Source: Candidatus Saccharimonadota bacterium (GTDB lineage: Bacteria; Patescibacteriota; Saccharimonadia; Saccharimonadales; Saccharimonadaceae). From it: a stretch of 9,367 nt of DNA. Position 1 is the stretch's first letter. Every line of letters starts with the position of its first letter. Location of the stretch: positions 1 through 9,367 of the forward strand of contig JAUMYE010000035.1 in assembly GCA_030528815.1 (NCBI GenBank), given 5' to 3'. Below the pieces are notes generated by a model that did no database searches, was not told the DNA's origin, and saw only the letters and a program-made list of their open reading frames with translations. The translations under genes were made by a program, and so were the position numbers. Below, one piece after another: positions 1-4,458 of the stretch.

Positions 1-273
1 CAGCACTATTGAATCTTTTAATTCCGTATAGCTAACTGGTGACCCATCATAACAAGTGCAAATCAATTTCTTGAGTCCGAGATAATTAAAATTCATAGCA
101 AAGTACTTAAAGAAATTACTCTCGAATGGATCGTCGCAATTACAAAAGACTACTTTATCCTTAAAGTGCTGCCTGTAATTGCGCATCTCTTTTTCAATAA
201 CGCTAAGCTGCGTATAAAACTCATCTACTTTAGCCCGGTTAGCCCTGTGTAGAATCGCGTTGGTATTACCCGT
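1..273 (-). CDS. EcoRI-type adenine-specific DNA methyltransferase, N-terminal part (runs off the window)
   Basis: This minus-strand reading frame gives 91 residues before the window edge. Its N-terminus reads GNTNAILHRANRAKVDEF, followed by YTQLSVIEKEM near residues 20-30 and CNCDDPFESNFFKYF near residues 44-58. I recognise this as the start of the EcoRI-methylase-like adenine methyltransferase family, which methylates adenine in DNA and is common on phages and accessory elements. The catalytic region lies beyond the edge, so activity cannot be judged. An in-frame TAG (302-304) lies upstream and no ATG, GTG or TTG precedes the conserved block. The start that fits both the family N-terminus and the ribosome binding site is ACG at 271-273, with AAGGAGG four bases upstream. 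ATT at about 253-255 is the fallback. No restriction endonuclease gene is visible. Family confidence is high; start confidence is moderate. Confidence 0.85.
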
Positions 274-296
274 GGCGCCTCCTTCCCTAGCGCCAC
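272..296 (-). promoter_or_regulatory. Hairpin presenting the methyltransferase ribosome binding site
   Basis: Read on the minus strand, GTGGCGC and GCGCCAC form a perfect 7-bp stem around an 11-base loop. The AAGGAGG Shine-Dalgarno sequence (278-284) lies across the loop and the 3' arm, and the first two bases of the ACG start are in the 3' arm. Melting or protein binding of this stem could set translation. The pairing is seen directly; the regulatory role is inferred. Confidence 0.5.
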
Positions 297-302
297 AAAA
301 CT

Positions 303-337
303 ATGAAAAAGAAATAAGACACCACGCGGGTGTCTTA
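303..337 (-). terminator. Intrinsic terminator ending structured RNA A, upstream of the methyltransferase
   Basis: On the minus strand TAAGACACC (337-329) pairs with GGTGTCTTA (323-315) around a 5-base loop and is followed by a T-rich run (TTTCTTTTTC). It lies about 30 bases before the methyltransferase start. It therefore either ends a free-standing RNA or acts as an attenuator for the methyltransferase gene. Confidence 0.8.
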
Positions 338-545
338 GCTAAAAATATTCCATAGACCGGTTACATCATGAATCCGGGAGCAAAACACCGCATGATGTCT
401 TAAATCAATTTCTGCACTTAAGCTGAATACAGCCTAACCGGAGCGATGAATATACTCCCGGGTTTACGGGTTGTATTCAAAAACTCCGCTACAAAATAAG
501 TGCAGAATTGTAGCCTAAGTGCAAATTATTAAATTGATTTAAGAC
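303..545 (-). ncRNA. Structured RNA A: pseudoknotted non-coding RNA or long cis-regulatory leader, family not recognised
   Basis: The predicted start (about 545) lies seven bases after a TATAAT (557-552), and the unit ends in a clear terminator. There is no plausible protein. Helices seen by eye: P1, GTCTTAAATCAATTT (545-531) with a perfect 15-base complement at 411-397; P2, TTCTGCACTTA (507-497) with 420-410; P3, GAATACA (478-472) with 431-425; P4, ACATCATG (398-391) with CATGATGT (370-363). Two perfect 7-bp pairings cross these. CCGGGAG (461-455, inside P3) pairs with CTCCCGG (380-374) in the P4 loop, and CCGGTTA (441-435) pairs with TAACCGG (363-357). The adjoining P1/P4 and P4/357-363 helices share one or two bases. 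P1 would begin at the first transcribed base, which supports this start. Nested helices plus two crossing ones suggest a compact tertiary fold. It could be an independent ncRNA or the 5' leader of the methyltransferase. It did not match my memory of tmRNA, RNase P, SRP or 6S RNA. Confidence 0.6.
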
Positions 546-551
546 AATTTA

Positions 552-580
552 ATTATAACACCTAAGCTTCAGTTACAAAT
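552..580 (-). promoter_or_regulatory. Promoter of structured RNA A
   Basis: TATAAT is at 557-552 on the minus strand. A weak -35 (ATTTGT, 580-575) lies 17 bases upstream. It sits immediately downstream of the RNA B terminator, so the two minus-strand units look separately transcribed. Confidence 0.55.
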
Positions 581-766
581 AAAAAACGGCCACTTCTGAC
601 CTCGAAAAATCGCAGCCCCTAAGTTGCCGGCTGGAACCTACAATTTCCGCGTATTAGGCAAAAACTATAAGACCGACTCCTGTAGGAGCTGCGATTCAAA
701 GTTTTTGCGAAACACGAAAAACGCGTTCTCTAAAACGCGGTTAAGAAAATTCAAATTGTAGATTCC
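578..766 (-). ncRNA. Structured RNA B: second pseudoknotted non-coding RNA, family not recognised
   Basis: The unit starts just after an extended -10 promoter and ends in a hairpin with a six-T run; no protein is plausible. Helices seen by eye: P1, AATCTACAATTT (764-753) with 646-635, 12 bp with one G-U; P2, CCGCGT (740-735) with 652-647, directly abutting P1 on the 3' side; P3, GCAAAAACT (708-700) with 666-658; P4, local hairpin CTCC-TACA-GGAG (688-677). A perfect 9-bp pairing links AATCGCAGC (696-688), inside P3, with GCTGCGATT (616-608) downstream of P1, which makes a pseudoknot. It overlaps the P4 hairpin by one base. A local hairpin CGCGTT/AACGCG (739-722) competes with P2. The plan resembles RNA A (nested P1-P2-P3, then a 3' segment pairing back into the P3 loop), but I see no clear primary-sequence similarity between them. 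Confidence 0.55.
580..601 (-). terminator. Terminator ending structured RNA B
   Basis: On the minus strand GGTC (601-598) pairs with GGCC (591-588), including one G-U pair, around a 6-base loop. It is followed by G and a TTTTTT run. The stem is short but the U-tract is strong. Confidence 0.55.
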
Positions 767-772
767 TCTTAT

Positions 773-781
773 ATTATACCA
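773..781 (-). promoter_or_regulatory. Extended -10 promoter of structured RNA B
   Basis: On the minus strand TGG is followed directly by TATAAT (778-773), an extended -10 element that can work without a good -35. The expected start is about 766, just before the 5' arm of P1. Confidence 0.55.
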
Positions 782-801
782 CTTATTCCCTAGGCGCCGT
801 C

Positions 802-830
802 TTTTGTTTCCCTTTTAATATTGCTATAAT
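802..830 (+). promoter_or_regulatory. Promoter of small RNA 1
   Basis: TATAAT at 825-830 has a weak -35 (TTTTGT, 802-807) at 17 bases. The expected start is about 837, a few bases before the closing stem. Confidence 0.5.
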
Positions 831-837
831 GATTACA

Positions 838-936
838 AATCATTAGCTGGGACCCGTACGCGTTGACCGCTACGCATAGCTCCTCGGATGACTATGTAGG
901 CTAGTGTAGTAGCTCTCCGAAAGGGGAGTTTCTTTA
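838..936 (+). ncRNA. Small RNA 1 of a tandem homologous pair
   Basis: This unit of about 98 bases has a promoter and a terminator. CATTAGC (841-847) pairs with GCTAGTG (900-906) to close a domain with two inner hairpins: GCGT/ACGC within 860-875, and CATAG/CTATG around a TCC-rich loop (about 875-895). GCTAC in the first hairpin region could also pair with GTAGC just before the terminator, giving a possible pseudoknot. The terminator stem has a GAAA loop and a T-rich tail. The 25 bases at 851-875 are identical to 991-1015 in the next unit, whereas the stems differ mostly by pair-preserving changes. No open reading frame of note. Family not recognised. Confidence 0.65.
911..935 (+). terminator. 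Terminator of small RNA 1
   Basis: An 8-bp stem (911-918 with 923-930, including two G-U pairs) is capped by GAAA (919-922) and runs into TTTCTTT. The same hairpin recurs in the next unit with changed but still paired bases. Confidence 0.75.
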
Positions 937-938
937 AT

Positions 939-967
939 TTGCAATCATTTCCAGCCATTGATATAAT
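939..967 (+). promoter_or_regulatory. Promoter of small RNA 2
   Basis: TTGCAA (939-944), a 17-base spacer, then TATAAT (962-967): a near-consensus sigma70 promoter. It lies just after the terminator of small RNA 1, so the two units should be transcribed independently. Confidence 0.8.
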
Positions 968-973
968 AAAAAC

Positions 974-1075
974 AGTTAGTCACTAGTTCAGACCCGTACG
1001 CGTTGACCGCTACGCCCGGCTTCCTAGAATGACCGAGTGGACTAGTGTGGTAGCTCCCTGAAAGGGGAGCTTCCT
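974..1075 (+). ncRNA. Small RNA 2 of a tandem homologous pair
   Basis: A homologue of small RNA 1, 140 bases downstream. CACTAGT (981-987) pairs perfectly with ACTAGTG (1041-1047); the last pair is T-A here against C-G in unit 1, and the third is C-G here against T-G in unit 1. The second inner hairpin is CCGG-type where unit 1 has ATAG, with two compensated pairs and one mismatch. The 25-base core (991-1015) is unchanged. A terminator with an 8-bp stem and GAAA loop follows. Its tail overlaps the last codon of the convergent DUF3800 gene. Such co-variation within one locus is good evidence that the RNA fold is conserved. Confidence 0.7.
1052..1075 (+). terminator. Terminator of small RNA 2
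   Basis: AGCTCCCT (1052-1059) and GGGGAGCT (1064-1071) pair around GAAA. The following tract is T-rich but interrupted (TCCTTAATGTCTTTTTT), so termination may occur slightly downstream, antisense to the end of the DUF3800 gene. Confidence 0.65.
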
Positions 1076-1566
1076 TAATGTCTTTTTTCTGAGGCTATGC
1101 CTGCAAGATAATCTGCAATTTGGATCACTTCATTATTCTTCGAGCTTGTTTGTGTAATCCTAGCAGCCACCCTATGAGTCTTAAATGCCTTCTTTAGAAC
1201 CGCCTGTAGCCTAGGATTCTCGTCGATATAAAAACGATACTTTATATTTGCCGATAGCGAACACGCAATCATATCAGCTAGCTCCTCATAGCCATCTTTA
1301 GCCATATCTTTACTTGCCTCAAAGACATCAAACTCCTTCACTTCTCTCCTCACAAACCTCACAAACTTATCCTTCTTAGTCTTTGCATTGCGGCTATAGT
1401 GAAACTCAAAATCTTGTGGGATGTTATTTCGCAGCTTAAATTTCCGAATCTTTTCTATCATCTCATTCACTTCATCGAGCGAGCCAAACATTGCCATAGC
1501 GACAATGAACGGACGCTTGTCCTTGCGGCTCGCAGTTCCCGATTCGTCGATATAGCAATAGATCAT
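1075..1566 (-). CDS. DUF3800 domain protein (short form)
   Basis: The 163-residue protein opens with MIYCYIDESGT (acidic pair D7-E8) and has FEFHYS at residues 53-58 and VIQIADYLAGI at 147-157. This DESG ... FH ... QxAD pattern is typical of DUF3800, a family of unknown function thought to have an RNase H-like fold with acidic residues and often found on phages and near defence genes. Family members are usually somewhat longer, so this is a compact version, but both conserved ends are present. An in-frame TAA lies nine bases before the ATG at 1566, which fixes the start; the ribosome binding site is weak. The gene is codirectional with the methyltransferase and convergent with the small RNA pair. 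Nuclease activity is inferred from the family and not shown. Confidence 0.85.
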   Translation of the reverse strand: MIYCYIDESGTASRKDKRPFIVAMAMFGSLDEVNEMIEKIRKFKLRNNIPQDFEFHYSRNAKTKKDKFVRFVRREVKEFDVFEASKDMAKDGYEELADMIACSLSANIKYRFYIDENPRLQAVLKKAFKTHRVAARITQTSSKNNEVIQIADYLAGIASEKRH

Positions 1567-1630
1567 TCCGCCACATTATTAGACATCTGCACATTCGCCA
1601 AGCATAATTGCATTATTTTTGCATCTCGTC

Positions 1631-1660
1631 TCGCAAAGCCCCAAATAGGTATGGTATAAT
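1631..1660 (+). promoter_or_regulatory. Promoter of tRNA-Trp
   Basis: TATAAT at 1655-1660 has a TCGCAA -35-like hexamer 18 bases upstream (1631-1636). It would give a precursor with a 5' leader of about 53 bases. Confidence 0.55.
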
Positions 1661-1719
1661 ATATACATCTTTGAGGCGGCCGGCCCATAAAAGCACCGCC
1701 ATTTACAAGGATTTATTCT

Positions 1720-1795
1720 AGGGGTGTAGCTCAGTTGGTAGAGCACTGGTCTCCAAAACCAGGTGTCGCGAGTTCGAGTCTTGCCGCCCCTGCCA
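1720..1795 (+). tRNA. tRNA-Trp (anticodon CCA)
   Basis: A complete cloverleaf of 76 bases. Acceptor AGGGGTG pairs with CGCCCCT (one G-U); the D arm is GCTC/GAGC; the anticodon stem CTGGT/ACCAG surrounds CTCCAAA with anticodon CCA at 1753-1755; the T arm is GCGAG/CTTGC with TTCGAGT. The discriminator base is G, as expected for bacterial tRNA-Trp, and 3' CCA is encoded. It reads UGG only, so it argues against UGA recoding and cannot suppress the TAG seen at 2845. Just outside the gene, ATTCTA (1714-1719) and TAGAAT (1800-1805) are complementary and may extend the precursor stem. Confidence 0.96.
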
Positions 1796-1806
1796 TTTCT
1801 AGAATA

Positions 1807-1826
1807 GCCCGCGAAGGGCATTTTTT
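1807..1826 (+). terminator. Terminator of tRNA-Trp
   Basis: GCCC and GGGC pair around a 5-base loop, followed by A and six T. It closes the single-tRNA transcription unit before the next promoter at 1860. Confidence 0.8.
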
Positions 1827-1859
1827 ATTGCCACAAAAATCCCCACCCCCTTGCCTACA

Positions 1860-1923
1860 TTGACAGTTCAAGCCGTTTATGCTATAATATAGGAGCCTAC
1901 CTTTATGCTCTCAGCAGCATAAG
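1860..1923 (+). promoter_or_regulatory. Strong promoter with inverted-repeat, operator-like half-sites (copy 1)
   Basis: TTGACA (1860-1865), a 17-base spacer and TATAAT (1883-1888) form a consensus promoter. The motif TTTATGCT overlaps the -10 (1876-1883) and is repeated at 1902-1909; its inverse AGCATAAG is at 1916-1923. The half-sites could be a repressor operator, and the last two can also form a leader RNA hairpin. The arrangement recurs upstream of the next gene (2642-2700). Confidence 0.75.
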
Positions 1924-1949
1924 ATGGAGTACATGTGAGGTGATATATA

Positions 1950-2567
1950 ATGAAAAACACTCTTGAGATTTACAAACAGGTCCTGGACTTCTACAAGGCT
2001 CTAATCGAGCTTCGCAAAATCCTCCCCGCAACCTATTTCGGCGACAACGATGTTCCCAAGGGGTCAGTACCCGACTGGGACGAAGCTCCCAACACATCCA
2101 ATACCCTTAAAGGTATTTCTCTCAGCGAACTCTGCGAGCAGTTCTGGCTCGATGACCCCGAAGGTTCCTTCTGGACTCTCGAATCTGGCTTCAAGCGCAT
2201 CACTTCTCTCTGCGATTACAGAAAAGAGAAAGTAACATCCACTAGAGGCGTGAAGAGCACTGCAGCTAAGTTCCGCAAGGTCTACAAGGCTTGCAGAAGC
2301 TTCAATCCCGACCCTATCATCGGAAAAGCCCTCTACAATGAGTTCCCGAACAGAGAACATCACATCTGCCTTGGCTGCAGAGAAGACATCGATAAGGTTA
2401 TCGACGTAGTAAAACTCGCCATGGGAAAAGCCCTGCTTGACCTATTCAATGATCCCGCAAACAGTCTCGAGTACGCAAAGCTTATTAGCGTACTGGAGTC
2501 TTGCCCCGATTCTGCTGGCATCGAGTTCGCAAGAGCTCATTCGGAAGTTCTGGGCGCGCAGGTTTAA
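1950..2567 (+). CDS. Hypothetical helical protein, 205 residues
   Basis: I do not recognise this protein. It has no signal peptide or membrane segment and looks soluble and largely helical, with an N-terminal amphipathic stretch (LEIYKQVLDFYKALIELRKIL, residues 5-25 in part) and an alanine/leucine-rich C-terminal part. A lone HHICLGC segment (137-143) has a CxxC pair but no second half for a zinc site. The start is supported by GAGGTGAT eight bases upstream. The gene stands alone between a consensus promoter and a strong terminator, which suggests high, regulated expression. Its first 25 residues resemble those of the broken gene at 2731 (L-E-x-Y-K-Q and a later A-L), and the two promoters are near copies, so the pair probably arose by duplication. 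In the leader, ATG-GAG-TAC-ATG-TGA (1924-1938) could be a 4-codon upstream frame ending in the ribosome binding site. Confidence 0.75.
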   Translation: MKNTLEIYKQVLDFYKALIELRKILPATYFGDNDVPKGSVPDWDEAPNTSNTLKGISLSELCEQFWLDDPEGSFWTLESGFKRITSLCDYRKEKVTSTRGVKSTAAKFRKVYKACRSFNPDPIIGKALYNEFPNREHHICLGCREDIDKVIDVVKLAMGKALLDLFNDPANSLEYAKLISVLESCPDSAGIEFARAHSEVLGAQV

Positions 2568-2587
2568 TCACTTCATTTTATCTATCT

Positions 2588-2618
2588 GCCTCGGCCAACA
2601 CGGTCGAGGCTTTTTCTT
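2588..2618 (+). terminator. Terminator of the 1950-2567 gene
   Basis: GCCTCGGCC pairs with GGTCGAGGC around a short loop and is followed by TTTTTCTT. Confidence 0.9.
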
Positions 2619-2641
2619 GCTTTGCTTACCCCTGTTATTTA

Positions 2642-2700
2642 TTGACATTTTATGGCGCTTATGCTATAATATAATAGCCTATCATTATACATAGCATAAG
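2642..2700 (+). promoter_or_regulatory. Strong promoter with inverted-repeat, operator-like half-sites (copy 2)
   Basis: TTGACA (2642-2647), a 17-base spacer and TATAAT (2665-2670). CTTATGCTAT (2658-2667), overlapping the -10, has a perfect 10-base inverse ATAGCATAAG at 2691-2700. Relative to copy 1 the promoter, the AGCCTA block and the GCATAAG-TGGAGTACA leader are kept, while the middle half-site is degraded and four bases are lost. Confidence 0.75.
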
Positions 2701-2730
2701 GTGGAGTACAAGAAAAACGAGGTGTTTGTA

Positions 2731-3186
2731 ATGTACGGCTACGAACTCGAAACCTACAAGCAGACAAAGAAACTGATGGACGCACTGACACGACTCTTGG
2801 TGCTATCGCATAAGGCTTGTTTTCCAGAAAAGATTTTGATCAACTAGACAACTTCGCGCTTCGAGGCAGACCTGTATCCCCTGAAAGAGCTCAAGCACAA
2901 TGTAAGTCACTTTGCTTACTGTCTTGGCGAACAATACTTCAGAGCTAGCAGTACACAAGACTACGAGCTCGGGTTAATCAGCAACGCAGCAGCGAGCGTC
3001 GCAGAAGCTTGCGACAAAATCGAGTGGAGATACACGATTAATCTCGATGAGCTGCTCCGTACAGAATTCGCGCAACTCGCAGAGTATTCTTACATCTACT
3101 TGCCTGCCAAAGCCACAATCATCCGACTCATGAATGTTCTTGAGTTGGAAATGACTGCAGCATCGGCGGCTCGCAAGGAAGAATGA
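2731..3186 (+). pseudogene. Hypothetical helical protein gene interrupted by an in-frame TAG
   Basis: From ATG 2731, with GAGGTG seven bases upstream, the frame reads MYGYELETYKQTKKLMDALT and continues to codon 38, meets TAG (2845-2847), then stays open in the same frame for another 112 codons to TGA (3184-3186). The part after the stop has the same codon style (CTC, GAG, AAG, TAC) and reads as a soluble helical protein. It has no good internal start, so it should not be made on its own. The N-terminus resembles that of the 1950 gene, and the promoters are near copies. It has its own promoter and terminator. Possible readings are a recent nonsense mutation, a sequencing error, or amber read-through. 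TAG ends the helicase and first ABC genes nearby, so general TAG recoding is unlikely. An upstream in-frame GTG (2701) could add ten residues. Function not recognised. Confidence 0.65.
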
Positions 3187-3211
3187 GATCGTCACACGTT
3201 ACAATCCTCTA

Positions 3212-3245
3212 CCCCGACCCAAAAAAGGTCGGGGATTTTTCTTAG
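3212..3245 (+). terminator. Terminator of the 2731-3186 gene
   Basis: CCCCGACC (3212-3219) and GGTCGGGG (3227-3234) form a perfect 8-bp stem around a 7-base loop, followed by ATTTTTCTT. Confidence 0.92.
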
Positions 3246-3271
3246 CCTAGCCTCTTAGCTCCACATTGCTC

Positions 3272-3300
3272 TTGTGTTTTCTTTACTTTTAGGTTATACT
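3272..3300 (+). promoter_or_regulatory. Promoter of the 3371-4393 gene
   Basis: TTGTGT (3272-3277), a 17-base spacer and TATACT (3295-3300). It lacks the TTATGCT/AGCATAA half-sites of the two preceding genes. Confidence 0.65.
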
Positions 3301-3303
3301 ATA

Positions 3304-3338
3304 CGCACCAGTTCACCGAGTCCGCTCGGTGTTTTGCG
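3304..3338 (+). promoter_or_regulatory. Leader hairpin upstream of the 3371-4393 gene
   Basis: CACCGAG and CTCGGTG form a perfect 7-bp stem around TCCG, framed by ACGCA and TGCGT, which can pair as an outer stem. A short TTTT lies just after the inner stem. It occupies most of the 5' leader; it may stabilise the mRNA or act as a weak attenuator. Confidence 0.5.
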
Positions 3339-3370
3339 TTCATTACATTATCAAAAGGAGGTCCTGAAGT

Positions 3371-4393
3371 ATGGACAACATCATCAACAAGGAAGAAATC
3401 CGTGTAATTGAGGTGCTGCACGACCTTGTTAGCGCCTTACCTGTAGGTGTAGCAAGTGCGTACCATGCCCTTCACGACAGACTCGAAATGGTTACTCTTC
3501 GCCTCTGCGACGAGAATAACCCCACATACATGGACATGCTCATCGATACTCGCAAGATTATCAGTGAGAAGCTCAATCCTGATTATAAGAAAGGTCTCCT
3601 CGACTACCGCCTCGACCAGGAGTCTGATTATCTCAGACAGAGAGGCGAAGTTGCATATAGACTTCTTTCCGGCATCGAACCCTCTCTTCTGAACGATGAA
3701 AATAAGGTACTCAACGAGGAACTCAAGTGGATTATCCCCTCTCTCGATGAGTGCCCCGAGGACGTAAACGACCCTCGTCGCATTAGCAGATTTATCCCCG
3801 AGATTAGGGCTGCACACGAGATCAAGAATAGCCTCAATGGTACTAACAGCGAGACTGAGCTCAGATATCTGCAGGTTCAGGCGCTTCTGATTAGCCGCCT
3901 GGCAGGTCACGTGCCCGCAAGCATTATCTACGTTTACTGGCAGCAGCTCGAGCCCAAGTCCACAGAAAACATGGCTTACTATAACGAAATCATGGACAAC
4001 ATCATTGCCCTCCCTTGCGAAGAGTGGAGTCACGACGAATACGCAAGAGGCGTCCTGGAATTCCTTCAGGCACTCAGCGAAAACGCCCTCTCTTCCGCAA
4101 TCGACGTTAACGTAAGAATCATGTCAGCTCCGACAACCAGCTTCATTATCGACTCTTGCAGAACCATTTCCAGAGAACTTCACGGAATGGAAAATCGTGC
4201 TAGATACGAAGGTCTGATTAATCTTGCCGACAAGGTAGTTACAGACCTCAGAGATTATAAGCCCAAGAGCTGCAAGCACTACGATATTCCCGCCAGTGAG
4301 CTCTGCGCTTACAGCGAGGATTTCAAGGCCAACAAGCGCAAGCCTCTGTTCCCGATGTTCGCAGCCGCTGTCGCCGCAATCGCAACCTCCTAA
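3371..4393 (+). CDS. Hypothetical helical protein, 340 residues
   Basis: I do not recognise this protein. It is predicted soluble and mostly helical from its leucine/acidic pattern, with no signal peptide. The last 20 residues are unusual: a basic stretch (KANKRKP, about 319-325) followed by a short hydrophobic alanine-rich end (LFPMFAAAVAAIATS). This could be a buried terminal helix or a weak membrane contact but is short for a transmembrane segment. Cysteines are scattered (C46, C128, C216, C263, C301, C312) with no metal-site spacing. The start is fixed by a strong AAGGAGG nine bases before the ATG. It is the third consecutive single-gene unit in this block with its own promoter and terminator and may belong to the same accessory set as the 1950 and 2731 genes, but I see no clear sequence similarity to them. 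Confidence 0.75.
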   Translation: MDNIINKEEIRVIEVLHDLVSALPVGVASAYHALHDRLEMVTLRLCDENNPTYMDMLIDTRKIISEKLNPDYKKGLLDYRLDQESDYLRQRGEVAYRLLSGIEPSLLNDENKVLNEELKWIIPSLDECPEDVNDPRRISRFIPEIRAAHEIKNSLNGTNSETELRYLQVQALLISRLAGHVPASIIYVYWQQLEPKSTENMAYYNEIMDNIIALPCEEWSHDEYARGVLEFLQALSENALSSAIDVNVRIMSAPTTSFIIDSCRTISRELHGMENRARYEGLINLADKVVTDLRDYKPKSCKHYDIPASELCAYSEDFKANKRKPLFPMFAAAVAAIATS

Positions 4394-4401
4394 CCAAAAT
4401 A

Positions 4402-4434
4402 CCCTCGGTCATTTTCGACCGGGGGTTTCTTTTT
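4402..4434 (+). terminator. Terminator of the 3371-4393 gene
   Basis: CCCTCGGTC (4402-4410) and GACCGGGGG (4417-4425) form a 9-bp stem with one G-U around a 6-base loop, followed by TTTCTTTTT. Confidence 0.92.
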
Positions 4435-4446
4435 GCCTAAAACATA

Positions 4447-4452
4447 TATAAT
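4447..4452 (+). promoter_or_regulatory. -10 box implying a leaderless helicase mRNA
   Basis: TATAAT at 4447-4452 ends only six bases before the helicase ATG (4459), so transcription would start at or next to the start codon. No good -35 is visible at 16-18 bases, and no Shine-Dalgarno sequence precedes the ATG. Confidence 0.5.
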
Positions 4453-4458
4453 GAATAT

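Noticed and set aside
272..296. Integron attC-like or transposon-end palindrome
   Set aside because: It lacks the paired core sites of attC, no integrase or transposase is present, and it fits better as a hairpin around the methyltransferase ribosome binding site.
397..545. Retron ncRNA (long inverted repeat as a1/a2)
   Set aside because: No reverse transcriptase gene is visible, and the pseudoknots and terminator do not resemble msr-msd.
841..906. tRNA-like gene because of the 7-bp closing stem
   Set aside because: There is no anticodon arm, T arm or CCA, and the inner hairpins do not fit a cloverleaf.
841..1075. CRISPR array
   Set aside because: There are only two copies, 140 bases apart, and each carries a promoter, paired stems and a terminator. 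There is no short repeat/spacer pattern and no cas gene.
1720..1795. Integration site at tRNA-Trp
   Set aside because: No second copy of the tRNA 3' end and no integrase were found in the window.
1579..1821. Minus-strand open frame across the tRNA
   Set aside because: It is antisense to tRNA-Trp and its terminator, with no ribosome binding site or recognisable protein.
2731..3186. Recoding of TAG as an amino acid
   Set aside because: The helicase and first ABC genes end in TAG at sensible lengths, and no CUA-anticodon tRNA is seen.
2974..3195. Minus-strand open frame in the 2731 gene
   Set aside because: It is a shadow of the interrupted plus-strand gene, which has the promoter, ribosome binding site and terminator.
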